Shown in pieces: positions 1 to 8,539 of a DNA stretch of 64,000 nt. This DNA is from Anaerolineales bacterium (GTDB lineage: Bacteria > Chloroflexota > Anaerolineae > JAAEKA01), in assembly GCA_020634615.1 (NCBI GenBank), contig JACKBI010000003.1, positions 248,001-312,000 of the forward strand, written 5' to 3'. Every line of letters begins with the position of its first letter. Position 1 is the first letter of the stretch. A model generated the notes under the pieces. It did no database searches and was not told the DNA's origin. It worked only from the letters and a program-made list of their open reading frames with translations. A program made the translations under genes and the position numbers.

Positions 1-570
1 CAGCCCGTAGCCGTCGGGTTGCCGGCCGACTGCCCCGACTACACCAGCCGCCACTGCCCCGTCGTTGTCCCGAACCGCCCCATCGACGCGCACCTCGTAC
101 AGGTGATCGTCAGGACAGAACCCGCTCCCGCAGAAACGGACGTTGTCGTTGTGGCCATCAAAGGCCAGTTCCACCGTGTCGTCCTCCCAAATGCGCACAC
201 TGTCGGCGATCAGCCGGTCGTCCTGCACTGCGCACGCCACGTAAATCGCGTCATCATCCCACTGGCTCCAGCAGGTCGCCGCTGCATCTGCAATACTGTC
301 AAAGGTGCCCGACAGACTGAAGGCGGTGTCACGGTTGAGCAACAGTGCACCGTCGCCCGGCCACTCGCCCAGGTTGCCGTCGATCTGCGGCGGGCTGACA
401 ACGCGGTAGGAGTAGAAAACACCCGGCGCTGGTGTCGGCGTCAACTCAGGTCCACTACCGCTGGCAGTGGACTGGCCCACGACCAGCAGGCTCAATATGG
501 CTAACACCGCGCCAATCCACAGCGCGGCCAACATGGCTCGAACGGCCATATGGGTGTTTCTTAGAGTCAC
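1..570 (-). CDS. Secreted CBM9-like protein (5' part only, cut by window edge)
   Basis: Reading the minus strand from GTG at 570 gives 190 codons open to the left edge. A GGAGG box at 577-581 lies six bases before the GTG, which fixes the start; an in-frame ATG at 549 is the alternative. The protein begins with a hydrophobic signal or anchor (about residues 9-32), then a Thr/Pro stretch, then a beta-rich domain with the pattern 'IDGNLGEWP' followed about 80 residues on by 'DDTVELAFDG'. That pattern is typical of CBM9/DOMON-like carbohydrate-binding domains in secreted proteins. The C-terminus and any catalytic domain lie outside the window. Role: probably extracellular glycan binding (inference). 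Confidence 0.75.
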   Translation of the reverse strand, partial: MTLRNTHMAVRAMLAALWIGAVLAILSLLVVGQSTASGSGPELTPTPAPGVFYSYRVVSPPQIDGNLGEWPGDGALLLNRDTAFSLSGTFDSIADAAATCWSQWDDDAIYVACAVQDDRLIADSVRIWEDDTVELAFDGHNDNVRFCGSGFCPDDHLYEVRVDGAVRDNDGAVAAGVVGAVGRQPDGYGL

Positions 571-750
571 GTAATGCCTCCAGCGCGAAATGTCTGGTGA
601 TCGGTGGTCAGAACCAGATGCATGGTGCGACTGGCTGTGGTCAACGCGTCTTGGCTCGATCGCAGGTCGGCCACAACTTTGAAGTTTCGGCCAGAACCAC
701 GAACAAGCTGCTTGCGAATAGTAAGAGTCGCACGAGCGCGTTTCAGTTCC

Positions 751-779
751 ATTATAACGCAGGCCACCTTACAACTCAA
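751..779 (-). promoter_or_regulatory. Sigma-70-type promoter for the 570 gene
   Basis: On the minus strand, TTGAGT (779-774) and TATAAT (756-751) are separated by 17 bases. The promoter lies about 180 bases upstream of the GTG at 570, so the transcript would carry a long leader. The 571-1017 gap otherwise shows no credible gene. Confidence 0.55.
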
Positions 780-862
780 TTGGGTGCGACAGGCAGCAAC
801 TCCGGCACGTGCGGTGCATGACCCTGATCGTCACCAACCAGGTTGAACAGACAGGCTTCACC

Positions 863-892
863 TTGCTCCCAAAGGTATGGTTGTGTTATCAT
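863..892 (+). promoter_or_regulatory. Possible promoter of the polysaccharide operon
   Basis: TTGCTC (863-868) and TATCAT (887-892) are 18 bases apart, upstream of the operon starting at 1018. A GGGGAGG sequence at 950-956 looks like a ribosome site but has no convincing start codon after it. Weak match to consensus, placed by context. Confidence 0.35.
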
Positions 893-1017
893 CAACCCGC
901 CTGTGATCGGGAGCGCGGACGAACCAGTCTTGCGCCAAACATACAACAAGGGGAGGTCAAAACGATAGTCATTCCTGCACAGCGCAACCAAACCAAACCT
1001 GCAAGCGAGCGTACCAA

Positions 1018-2022
1018 TTGTCCACCACGAATTCTAACCTGACCACAACCTGGCCTGATAGCCAAGACTCCTGGCGCGATAAGCGTGTGATCGTGACCGG
1101 CGGCGCTGGATTTCTGGGTTCCTCGGTAGTAGAACGTCTCCGCCGCCGCGGCGCCGCCGAGATCATCGTACCCAGAAGCCGCGACTACGACCTGCGCAAC
1201 GGCGAAGCGATTCGCCAACTGCTGCATGACACTGCAACGCCAGACCCCGTGGATGTGGTGATCCACATGGCTGCCCGCGTCGGCGGCATCGGCGCGAACC
1301 GGGCCAATCCAGCCGAGTTCTTCTACGACAACCTGATGATGAGCGTGCCGTTGCTGCACGAAGCCTGGCAGGCAGGCGTCGGCAAGTTCGTGGCTATCGG
1401 CACAGTCTGCGCCTACCCCAAATACACACCGGTCCCATTCCGCGAGGAAGAGCTGTGGAACGGCTACCCCGAGGAAACCAACGCGCCGTATGGCCTGGCC
1501 AAAAAGATGATGCTTGTCCAGAGCCAGGCCTACCGGGAGCAGTACGGGTTCAACTCGATCTTCCTGTTGCCGGTCAACCTCTATGGCCCGCGCGACAACT
1601 TCGATCCGGCCAGTTCGCACGTCATCCCGGCGCTGATCCGCAAGTGTTTGGAGGCCAAGATGCGCGGCGACGACGAAATCGTGGCCTGGGGCGATGGCTC
1701 GCCAACCCGCGAGTTTCTCTATGTTGACGACGCAGCCGAAGGCATCTTGCTGGCAACCGAGCGCTACAACGCCAGCGAACCGGTGAACCTTGGCAGCGCG
1801 TTTGAGATCAGCATCAAAGACCTGCTGGAGACCATCGCCCGCCTGACCGGTTTCCAGGGCGTCATTGTGTGGGACACCAGCCAGCCCAACGGCCAGCCGC
1901 GCCGCAAGCTGGATGTCAGCCGCGCCCAGGAATACTTTGGGTTCGAGTCAACGACGCGCTTCGACGAGGGGCTGCGCCGGACCATTGAGTGGTACCAGGA
2001 AACAGCGCTGACACCGGCGTGA
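1018..2022 (+). CDS. fcl: GDP-L-fucose synthase-like NAD-dependent epimerase/reductase
   Basis: A 334-residue short-chain dehydrogenase/reductase. It has the N-terminal nucleotide-binding motif VTGGAGFLG (about residues 27-35), a YGLAKKM active-site motif and a conserved REFLYVDDAAEG segment, all as in GDP-fucose synthase (WcaG/Fcl). The family converts GDP-4-keto-6-deoxymannose to GDP-L-fucose in the cytoplasm for glycan synthesis. The chosen start is TTG without a good ribosome site, so the first ~20 residues are uncertain. It heads a tightly packed operon of glycan genes, and manC at 48489 supplies the precursor GDP-mannose. A related NDP-sugar epimerase is the alternative. Confidence 0.85.
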   Translation: MSTTNSNLTTTWPDSQDSWRDKRVIVTGGAGFLGSSVVERLRRRGAAEIIVPRSRDYDLRNGEAIRQLLHDTATPDPVDVVIHMAARVGGIGANRANPAEFFYDNLMMSVPLLHEAWQAGVGKFVAIGTVCAYPKYTPVPFREEELWNGYPEETNAPYGLAKKMMLVQSQAYREQYGFNSIFLLPVNLYGPRDNFDPASSHVIPALIRKCLEAKMRGDDEIVAWGDGSPTREFLYVDDAAEGILLATERYNASEPVNLGSAFEISIKDLLETIARLTGFQGVIVWDTSQPNGQPRRKLDVSRAQEYFGFESTTRFDEGLRRTIEWYQETALTPA

Positions 2023-2027
2023 CCACC

Positions 2028-2696
2028 ATGACCAACCCGTTGGTGGCCTTCAGCGGTTTGGACGGAGCCGGCAAGTCCACCCAGATCGCGTTGCTGGCTG
2101 CACACCTGCGTCGCCAGGGCCAAGAGCCGGTGGTCATCTGGACCCGCGGCGGCTACACCCCACTCTTCAGCGCCCTGAAAACACTGCTGCGTCGCCTTTC
2201 CGGCCGCCGATTGGTGCCGGAAGCCGGTCCCAGCCAACAACGCAGCCAAACCATGGCGCGTCCCGCCGTACTCCGCTTGTGGCTTACGCTGGCAATGCTG
2301 GACCTGGTGTGGATCTATGGCGTGCGCGTACGCATGGAGCGCTGGCGCGGCCGGCCAGTGATCTGCGACCGCTATCTTTGGGACACGGAGATCGATTTTC
2401 GCCTCCACTATCCTCAGGCGCGCTTCGACCGTTGGCTGCTTTGGCGACTGCTGGTATGGTCCACACCCCGCCCCGACGCCGCCTTTCTCTTGTCGATCCC
2501 GCTGGACGAATCGATGCGCCGCAGCCAGTTGAAGAACGAACCGTTCCCGACGCCCCCTGACCTGTTGGCCCGCCGCCAGGAGATCTACAAAAGAGCCGCG
2601 CAGCGTAACCACTTGCTTGTTCTGGACGGACTGCAACCGGTGGACCAACTGGCCGGCGAAATCCTGGCGGCCATCCCTGCGATACCGAGGGCTTGA
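2028..2696 (+). CDS. Thymidylate kinase-like P-loop protein in glycan operon
   Basis: 222 residues starting at ATG 2028, six bases after the fcl stop. The P-loop GLDGAGKST lies near residues 9-17, and a downstream DRYLWDTEIDF segment resembles the DRY region of dTMP kinases. It is divergent: the usual LID sequence is not obvious. The gene overlaps the next one by a single base (TGATG), so the products are probably translated together. Given its place among polysaccharide genes, a role in activating a glycan or lipid carrier is as likely as nucleotide metabolism (inference). Confidence 0.6.
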   Translation: MTNPLVAFSGLDGAGKSTQIALLAAHLRRQGQEPVVIWTRGGYTPLFSALKTLLRRLSGRRLVPEAGPSQQRSQTMARPAVLRLWLTLAMLDLVWIYGVRVRMERWRGRPVICDRYLWDTEIDFRLHYPQARFDRWLLWRLLVWSTPRPDAAFLLSIPLDESMRRSQLKNEPFPTPPDLLARRQEIYKRAAQRNHLLVLDGLQPVDQLAGEILAAIPAIPRA

Positions 2697-3925
2697 TGCG
2701 AATCAGCTTGCTGTTGCAGCGGGAGCCCTTTGGCCAGATCGTTGAGCAAACGCTGGCCCGCTTCTGGTCGGAGCGACACGGCCAACCTTACTACGTCGAA
2801 TGGCGCATGGCTGCGCCCATCACCCCAGACCGCAGCGTCCCTGCGGCGCAAACCTGGTTCGCCAACATCTATCTCAACGCGATCTTCACAGCGGATGCGC
2901 AGCCGGCCGTTTTTGACCCGGTGCGGCGCGAGTTTTCCCGCAGCACCACCTGGTGGAAGCGACCCGCCCAACAGATCTACACCGCACTGGCGCTGGGACA
3001 ACCCAGCGCGCGCTGGCTGACGCAGGCGCGTCTTGCAGTGTCTCCCCCCGTACCCGATGCAGGCAACCTGTTGATCGTGGCCGGCAACCGCAAGATTCGT
3101 CTGCTTGACCGGCGGGCGGGTCTGGCTTTTGGAGTACAGAAGACAGGTTTTCGCCCGGAGTTCATGGCGCACGAACTGGCGGGCCGCCTGCAAGCCCGGG
3201 CCGCCGGCGTGCGAACACCGGCGCTGCTGGCGCAATCCGGTCGCGGGGCCTGGTACTGCGAACAGTACATCAGCGGCACACCTATCAATCGCCTGGCCAA
3301 CCGCGCCGCCGCGCGTGCGGCAGCAACGCAAGCAGCCAGCAACTTGCAACGGCTTCTCCAGGCAACGGCGGTGGAGCGCGATATCGGCGACTATGTGGAC
3401 GGGTTGCAGCCGCTGATCGGCAAGCTGGCCGCAGCCAGTCCGTTGTTGACCACCGTGCAGCGCGAGGCAATCGAGGCAATGACCAGCGCGCTGGTTGCTC
3501 GCGCCCGTCAGCGCAGCGGGCAGATCACGTTGGCGCTGACCCATGGGGACTTTCAACCGGCCAACATCCTCGTGAACGAGGACGGCATCTGGTTGATCGA
3601 CTGGGAGTTCAGCGGCCAGCGGCAAGCTGGCTACGACGCCCTGACGCTGGCCCTGAATGCCCGCTTCCCGCATGGGCTGGCCGACAGAATGCAGGCGTTG
3701 GCGCGGGACGGTTGGCCGGACGACGCTTTGGTGTCGCCGGTGGGATGGCCCGGACTTGCGGTGGACCAGCACGCCGACCGCCGGCTGCATCTGGCGATCT
3801 ATGCGCTGGAGGAGCTGGCGTTGCATCTGGCCGAAAACGACGAGCCCTTGCTGACCCACCTGAACCCCGGCTTCGATGCCTTTCTGGCGGAAGTCGCACG
3901 CTGGCTGGAGATGGACCATGAGTAA
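2696..3925 (+). CDS. APH/choline-kinase-family phosphotransferase
   Basis: 409 residues from ATG 2696. The C-terminal half has the aminoglycoside-phosphotransferase fold signature: the catalytic loop THGDFQPANIL and, about a dozen residues on, the metal-binding IDWEFSG. The N-terminal ~130 residues are not recognisable. Members phosphorylate small hydroxylated substrates. Overlaps with both neighbours (1 and 8 bases) place it firmly in the polysaccharide operon, suggesting a sugar or lipid-linked intermediate as substrate (inference). Nothing in the sequence points to antibiotic resistance. Confidence 0.7.
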   Translation: MRISLLLQREPFGQIVEQTLARFWSERHGQPYYVEWRMAAPITPDRSVPAAQTWFANIYLNAIFTADAQPAVFDPVRREFSRSTTWWKRPAQQIYTALALGQPSARWLTQARLAVSPPVPDAGNLLIVAGNRKIRLLDRRAGLAFGVQKTGFRPEFMAHELAGRLQARAAGVRTPALLAQSGRGAWYCEQYISGTPINRLANRAAARAAATQAASNLQRLLQATAVERDIGDYVDGLQPLIGKLAAASPLLTTVQREAIEAMTSALVARARQRSGQITLALTHGDFQPANILVNEDGIWLIDWEFSGQRQAGYDALTLALNARFPHGLADRMQALARDGWPDDALVSPVGWPGLAVDQHADRRLHLAIYALEELALHLAENDEPLLTHLNPGFDAFLAEVARWLEMDHE

Positions 3926-5150
3926 GCAACGCAACAGCCAACCTGCTCTGCTGATCCTGAATCAAATGGCCGGGCCCATCACCTGGGAGCTGGCCGAAGA
4001 TCTGGGCAAGCAGTTCGGCGCGGTCGCGTTGCTCACCGGCCATCCTGATACCCTGGCCAAAGGCAGTACGACGAATTCAGCAGACAGCGCGGGGGTGCTG
4101 CTTTATGCCGCCGCGCCTTACCAGCGGGGCAGCTTTCCCAGGCGCGCATGGTCGTGGCTGCGCTACCTGGTGCAGGCTTTTTTCTGGCTGTGGCGCCGGC
4201 CGCGGCAGATCCCCGTGCTTCTGTTTTCCAACCCGCCGATGTTGTGCTGGCTGGGCTGGCTGATGGCTGTCTTGCGCGGACAGCGCTACGCGGTCATGGT
4301 GCACGATATTTACCCGGATGTGTTGATCCGACTGGCCGGCTTCAGCGAAGGTGGAGCGTTAGTGCGGGTTTGGCGCTGGCTGAACCGCCGCGCCTACCAA
4401 CGAGCTGAGATCGTGTTGACGTTGGGGGAGGACATGGCAGCAACGCTGGGCAGCCAGTTCAAGCCCAGAAAAACCAGGGCCGGCGCGGTCGAAGTCGTCT
4501 ATCCCTGGGTCGACACCGCAAGAATCAAGCCGATGACCAAGGCCGCCAACTGGTTCGCTCGCCAGCATGGACAGGTTGACAAGCTGACGGTGTTGTATGC
4601 CGGCAACATGGGGCTGGGCCATGACCTGGAAACGATGGTGGAAGCTGCACGTCAATTGCAGGATTTGCCGCAGGTCCACTTCATCTTTGCCGGCAGCGGG
4701 CCAAAGTGGTCGGTGGTGCAAGAGATGGTCCGGGAAGGCGATATAGCAAACGTGACGCTGCTGGGCTGGCAACCTGAGGAGGCGCTGCCTTTCATGCTGG
4801 CAACTGCGGAGATCGCGCTCGTGTCGCTGGAAGATGAACTGCAAGGGCTGGCTGTGCCCAGCAAGTCGATCTTCGCCCTGGCAGCCGGCTCAGCGTTGCT
4901 CGTTGTGGCGCCAGCCGCCAACGAGTTGGCGCACTGGACCCGACGATTTGGCTGTGGCGCGGTCGTTGCGCCGCGCACCGGCGAACTGGTCAAGGTGATT
5001 CGCCAACTGGCGGCGCAACCTGACGTCTTGTCTGCAATGCGCCAGCGCGCTCGCCGGGCCGCCGAGACCGAATTCGCTCGCAGCGGCAACACGCTCCGCG
5101 TGGCAACGCTGCTGCAGACGTGTCTCGGGTTGCGTTCGCAAACACGATGA
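3918..5150 (+). CDS. Glycosyltransferase family 4-like
   Basis: 410 residues from ATG 3918, overlapping the kinase by 8 bases. The C-terminal Rossmann half carries typical GT4 features: 'YAGNMGLGHDLETMVEAA', 'FIFAGSGPK', a 'LLGWQPEEALP' segment and a 'LQGLAVPSK' nucleotide-sugar-binding region. This resembles WcaI-type enzymes. It is cytoplasmic or membrane-peripheral and transfers a sugar to a growing surface polysaccharide. Its stop overlaps the flippase start in an ATGA arrangement. Confidence 0.82.
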   Translation: MSKQRNSQPALLILNQMAGPITWELAEDLGKQFGAVALLTGHPDTLAKGSTTNSADSAGVLLYAAAPYQRGSFPRRAWSWLRYLVQAFFWLWRRPRQIPVLLFSNPPMLCWLGWLMAVLRGQRYAVMVHDIYPDVLIRLAGFSEGGALVRVWRWLNRRAYQRAEIVLTLGEDMAATLGSQFKPRKTRAGAVEVVYPWVDTARIKPMTKAANWFARQHGQVDKLTVLYAGNMGLGHDLETMVEAARQLQDLPQVHFIFAGSGPKWSVVQEMVREGDIANVTLLGWQPEEALPFMLATAEIALVSLEDELQGLAVPSKSIFALAAGSALLVVAPAANELAHWTRRFGCGAVVAPRTGELVKVIRQLAAQPDVLSAMRQRARRAAETEFARSGNTLRVATLLQTCLGLRSQTR

Positions 5151-6757
5151 CTGCTAACGGTCCCGTCACACCACCAGCGGTTCCTCCCGAAGAATCGACG
5201 GCGAACGAGCTGGGCAGGCCCACTCACAGTCGTACGACGACCTCTGTGCTGTACGTGGCGCTCTCCTACCTGAGTGTCGTCTTTGTCATCATTCAGGGTC
5301 TGCTGCTGGTTCCGCTGTATCTCAAGAATATCGACGAAAACCTGTACGGGGCCTGGCTGGCGACTGGCGGAGTACTGGCCTATCTTTCACTGCTCGACCT
5401 GGGATTTACTGCGGTCGTCCGCCAGCAGGTCGCTGAAGCCTATGGCAACCGTGATCGCAAACGAATCGGTGAGGTAACCGGCACGGGCCTGGTGGTCACA
5501 GCCTGCCTTTCGCTGGTAGTCATTGCGGTAGGCGCGCTGCTGGCGCAATGGTTGCCCGGCTGGATCGGCATGACCGGTGCGGATGCAGACACCCTGCGCA
5601 CGGCGATCCTCATCGCCAGCGTCGCCAATGGTCTGGCCGTGTTCGCCTATTCGCTCTCCGACGTGGCCGTCGGGCTGCAGCGTGTCACCGCCATCAATAC
5701 CCTCGATCTGGCTGCCTGGTCGGTGGGTATTGTCGTAACTGTGCTTACGTTGACCAATGGCTGGGGGCTGCTGGCGATTCCTTTCGGTTACCTGGTCCGC
5801 ACCTCGATCTACGTAACCAGTCTGGCGGTCAATCTGGTGCTAATCTGGATCAAGACGCGGCTGGATCGGCCGGCGTTTCGCCGTCACCAGTTACACTTCC
5901 TGGGTGGCATGGTCAGCTACACGTTTCTGGGCCGGGTTGCCGATACGATCGTGCTGCGCACCGACGAGATTATCGTCGCCAAGGTGATGGGGACAGCCAT
6001 CGTCCCGATTTTCGCGTTTACCAGCCGGGCCGAAGACCTGGTAAACACATTCCCGGACCGCCTGAGCTTTGCCCTGGTGCCCACCATGGCACACCTCTAC
6101 GGCGAACAGGGCATCGAAAAGACGCGCCAACGTTCGATCCAGGCGATCAGTCTGATCTTCAGCATCACGGTGGCCTCCGCTGCGGCCATTATCGCTTTGA
6201 ACCAATCGTTTGTGACGCTTTGGGTGGGACCGCAGTATTTCGGCGGCGTTGTGCTGACCCTGACGATCTGCCTCCAGTTTGTGCTGATAACGTCGCGGCG
6301 ACTGCTGTCACGGCTGCTTTTCGCTATCGCTATCGTGGACGTGCCCAACCGCTTGCTGTTGCTTGAGGCAGGATTGCGCATCCCACTGGCAATCTTCCTC
6401 ACCATGAAGCTGGGGCTGATCGGCATCCCGATCGCCGGCATCATTGCCCTGTTGCTGGCGAATGGCGTTTTCTTGACGCGGGAGTTTGGCCGCAAGATGC
6501 GCGTGGATTTGGGCGATTTCCGTAGCCGCTGGCCGGCGCTACTCTTGTATCCGCTGGCAGCTTTCGCGATCGGGGTAGCCTGGATGGTGCTTGAAGTCGC
6601 ACAGACCTGGCAGCAATTTGTGGCACAAGCCATCGTTGTCTGCCTGCTGTTGGGCGGGCTGATGTGGTTGCTCAACGGCGACACGCGCGCCATGGTTCGT
6701 CAGCTTGTAACCCAGCTCTACCGGCGTTTGCTGCGGAGCAGATCGACTGCCGAGTAA
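5147..6757 (+). CDS. Polysaccharide flippase (Wzx/MOP superfamily)
   Basis: 536 residues from ATG 5147 (ATGA overlap with the glycosyltransferase). After a polar N-terminus of ~35 residues the protein is almost entirely hydrophobic, with about 12-14 membrane segments, as in MOP-superfamily lipid-linked oligosaccharide flippases. It would move undecaprenyl-linked repeat units across the cytoplasmic membrane. It is the last gene of the operon. No terminator hairpin is obvious after it; the next promoter begins at 6819. Confidence 0.83.
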   Translation: MTANGPVTPPAVPPEESTANELGRPTHSRTTTSVLYVALSYLSVVFVIIQGLLLVPLYLKNIDENLYGAWLATGGVLAYLSLLDLGFTAVVRQQVAEAYGNRDRKRIGEVTGTGLVVTACLSLVVIAVGALLAQWLPGWIGMTGADADTLRTAILIASVANGLAVFAYSLSDVAVGLQRVTAINTLDLAAWSVGIVVTVLTLTNGWGLLAIPFGYLVRTSIYVTSLAVNLVLIWIKTRLDRPAFRRHQLHFLGGMVSYTFLGRVADTIVLRTDEIIVAKVMGTAIVPIFAFTSRAEDLVNTFPDRLSFALVPTMAHLYGEQGIEKTRQRSIQAISLIFSITVASAAAIIALNQSFVTLWVGPQYFGGVVLTLTICLQFVLITSRRLLSRLLFAIAIVDVPNRLLLLEAGLRIPLAIFLTMKLGLIGIPIAGIIALLLANGVFLTREFGRKMRVDLGDFRSRWPALLLYPLAAFAIGVAWMVLEVAQTWQQFVAQAIVVCLLLGGLMWLLNGDTRAMVRQLVTQLYRRLLRSRSTAE

Positions 6758-6818
6758 GCAGGTGGTCGAACCGCAGCCACACATTATCCCGAAAATTGCT
6801 GAAAAATCGGTCGTTGGA

Positions 6819-6847
6819 TTGACACTCGCCAGACGCCGAATTATAAT
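6819..6847 (+). promoter_or_regulatory. Perfect consensus sigma-70 promoter
   Basis: TTGACA (6819-6824), a 17-base spacer and TATAAT (6842-6847): both boxes and the spacing match consensus exactly. It drives the lipoprotein gene at 7006 through a leader of roughly 150 bases. Confidence 0.85.
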
Positions 6848-7005
6848 GAACTGAATGCTTTCGGCGCATCGTTGAGATGGCAATCGTTGCTGGCGCTGCG
6901 TCCACACCAACCATCCAGGCGTGAAAACGATCGTCAACGGCGCCAAATCGCCAGTCTTCCTCGGTTTGGGTATCACTCGCTTTCATAAGCTGTCAGGAGA
7001 AGGGA

Positions 7006-8427
7006 ATGCAACCACTTACCAAGATCTTCGCACTGGGATTTCTGCTGGTTCTGGCAACTGCCTGTGTTCCACCGCCGCTCACTCCTGAAGACGCTGCCAG
7101 CTATGCGCTGTATGCCGAAGCACGCGCGACGGAGGCGGCGGCCAACGAAGCGATTGCCGCCGCCAAAGCCACCGAAGCCGCCGCAGGACTGCAGATTGCC
7201 CAACTGACGGCCGAAGCGGCAGCGCCCAGCACCACGATCACCGTATCCGCCACACTGACGCCGACGGCCCTTCTCACGGAGACGATTCTCGTCAGTGATA
7301 CTCTTGTCATGTCACCTACTGTCGAGGCGTCATTGGTCCTGACCGACCTGCTGGCCTCGCCGGTGGTCACAGCGACAGGTCAGGTGACGGCCACGGTCGA
7401 GATCACTGCGACGCCGACCGTCTCACCAACTTTGCTCGCCACGCCTACCGTCACAGCCACCATTGCTGTCACCGCCACCGCGACACCGGTCGTGACCGCC
7501 ACAGCGACGCCGGCCCCTGCACCAGCGGTAGCGACCACAGGCTGGGTCTGGCCGGGTTTGCCCGCCGCCGCCTCAGCCGGCCAGGCGTCTGCGGCCACAG
7601 CCACTCCTGCGCCAACACCGGAAACGTTCGGCGCTGCCGTCGTCACTTCACAGCAGGCCAACGTACGCGGCGGCCCGGGCACCTCATTTTCTGTCCTTGG
7701 CACATCGCGCCAGGGCAACAGCCTGCAAGTGGTGGGGAGCAACGAAAATCAGACATGGTGGCAGGTATGCTGCATCGACGACCAGACGGGCTGGGTGAGC
7801 CAGTCTGTGGTACGTTTCGAAGGGGACCGGCAGGCTGTGCCGGTGGCTGGGCCGTTGATGCCGGATGACCTGAACGCCTCATGGGCGCTGCGCTGGGAAT
7901 GTCACGGCAACGGCTGTAAACAAGAAGAATGTCTCGGGCAGAGTGAGGCGAACGCGTTGCGGGTCATCGATGACCGCTGGCTGGAAGTGACCCGCAAGGC
8001 AACCTGGCCCGATGGCTGCGGTGAGGACGAGGACTGGTTGACGCAGGTGGACCGTTACACCGGGGACGAGCGGCAAAGTTCTGCCAGCGCGACCCTGTTC
8101 AACATCTGGGAGGGGGCCAATCCCGGACCGACCAATCGAACCGTGGATCTGATGGACACGCAACTCTCGGTCTGGTGCACGGACACGCGAACGCGTGAAG
8201 TCGAGCAGCAGGACGGCTGGACCGTTCTCTACGAGGGTCAGGCATGTTACGACACCGATTCCGGCGTGCTGGCATTGATGCAATACGTCAAGCGCTGGCT
8301 GTTCTCAGGAACAGTCAGCGGCCAGACCTTCGACCGCGAGTACTTCGGCGATTACGAGGTATATCAGCAGGTGCTGACCGGTACCAACGCCCCGTTGACC
8401 GGCCAGCCCAGCCAGTCTGGCGGATAG
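7006..8427 (+). CDS. SH3-domain lipoprotein
   Basis: 473 residues, with a ribosome site (GGAGAAGGGA) just before the ATG. A lipoprotein signal ends in LATAC with Cys near residue 20. It is followed by an Ala/Glu-rich helical stretch (about 25-70), a long Thr/Pro/Val low-complexity spacer (about 75-200), a bacterial SH3-like domain (about 205-270, 'ANVRGGPGTSFSVLG') and a C-terminal ~190-residue region with several Cys that I do not recognise. It would sit on the outer face of the membrane. Family function is unknown; SH3b domains often bind cell-wall or protein ligands. Confidence 0.8.
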   Translation: MQPLTKIFALGFLLVLATACVPPPLTPEDAASYALYAEARATEAAANEAIAAAKATEAAAGLQIAQLTAEAAAPSTTITVSATLTPTALLTETILVSDTLVMSPTVEASLVLTDLLASPVVTATGQVTATVEITATPTVSPTLLATPTVTATIAVTATATPVVTATATPAPAPAVATTGWVWPGLPAAASAGQASAATATPAPTPETFGAAVVTSQQANVRGGPGTSFSVLGTSRQGNSLQVVGSNENQTWWQVCCIDDQTGWVSQSVVRFEGDRQAVPVAGPLMPDDLNASWALRWECHGNGCKQEECLGQSEANALRVIDDRWLEVTRKATWPDGCGEDEDWLTQVDRYTGDERQSSASATLFNIWEGANPGPTNRTVDLMDTQLSVWCTDTRTREVEQQDGWTVLYEGQACYDTDSGVLALMQYVKRWLFSGTVSGQTFDREYFGDYEVYQQVLTGTNAPLTGQPSQSGG

Positions 8428-8484
8428 CCAACGGTGCGACCGTAGCATCCGCCACCATCGTCACTTAGCTCCAAGACGCGAAAC

Positions 8485-8512
8485 GAGGCCCGGACAGATC
8501 TGTCCGGGCCTC
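8485..8512. terminator. Bidirectional terminator hairpin
   Basis: A perfect 28-base palindrome built on GAGGCCCGGACAGA, located between the convergent genes ending at 8427 (+) and 8540 (-). It can stop transcripts from both sides. Confidence 0.75.
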
Positions 8513-8539
8513 GCCCGTTGATACCGGAATAATCTTTGC

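Noticed and set aside
19..504. Plus-strand open frame of 161 codons
   Set aside because: The minus strand of the same DNA encodes a signal peptide and a CBM9-like pattern with a perfect ribosome site; the plus frame has neither.
950..1017. GGGGAGG as the ribosome site of the fucose synthase gene
   Set aside because: The only nearby start would be ATA in a different frame that stops after about 25 codons, so it does not lead into the gene.
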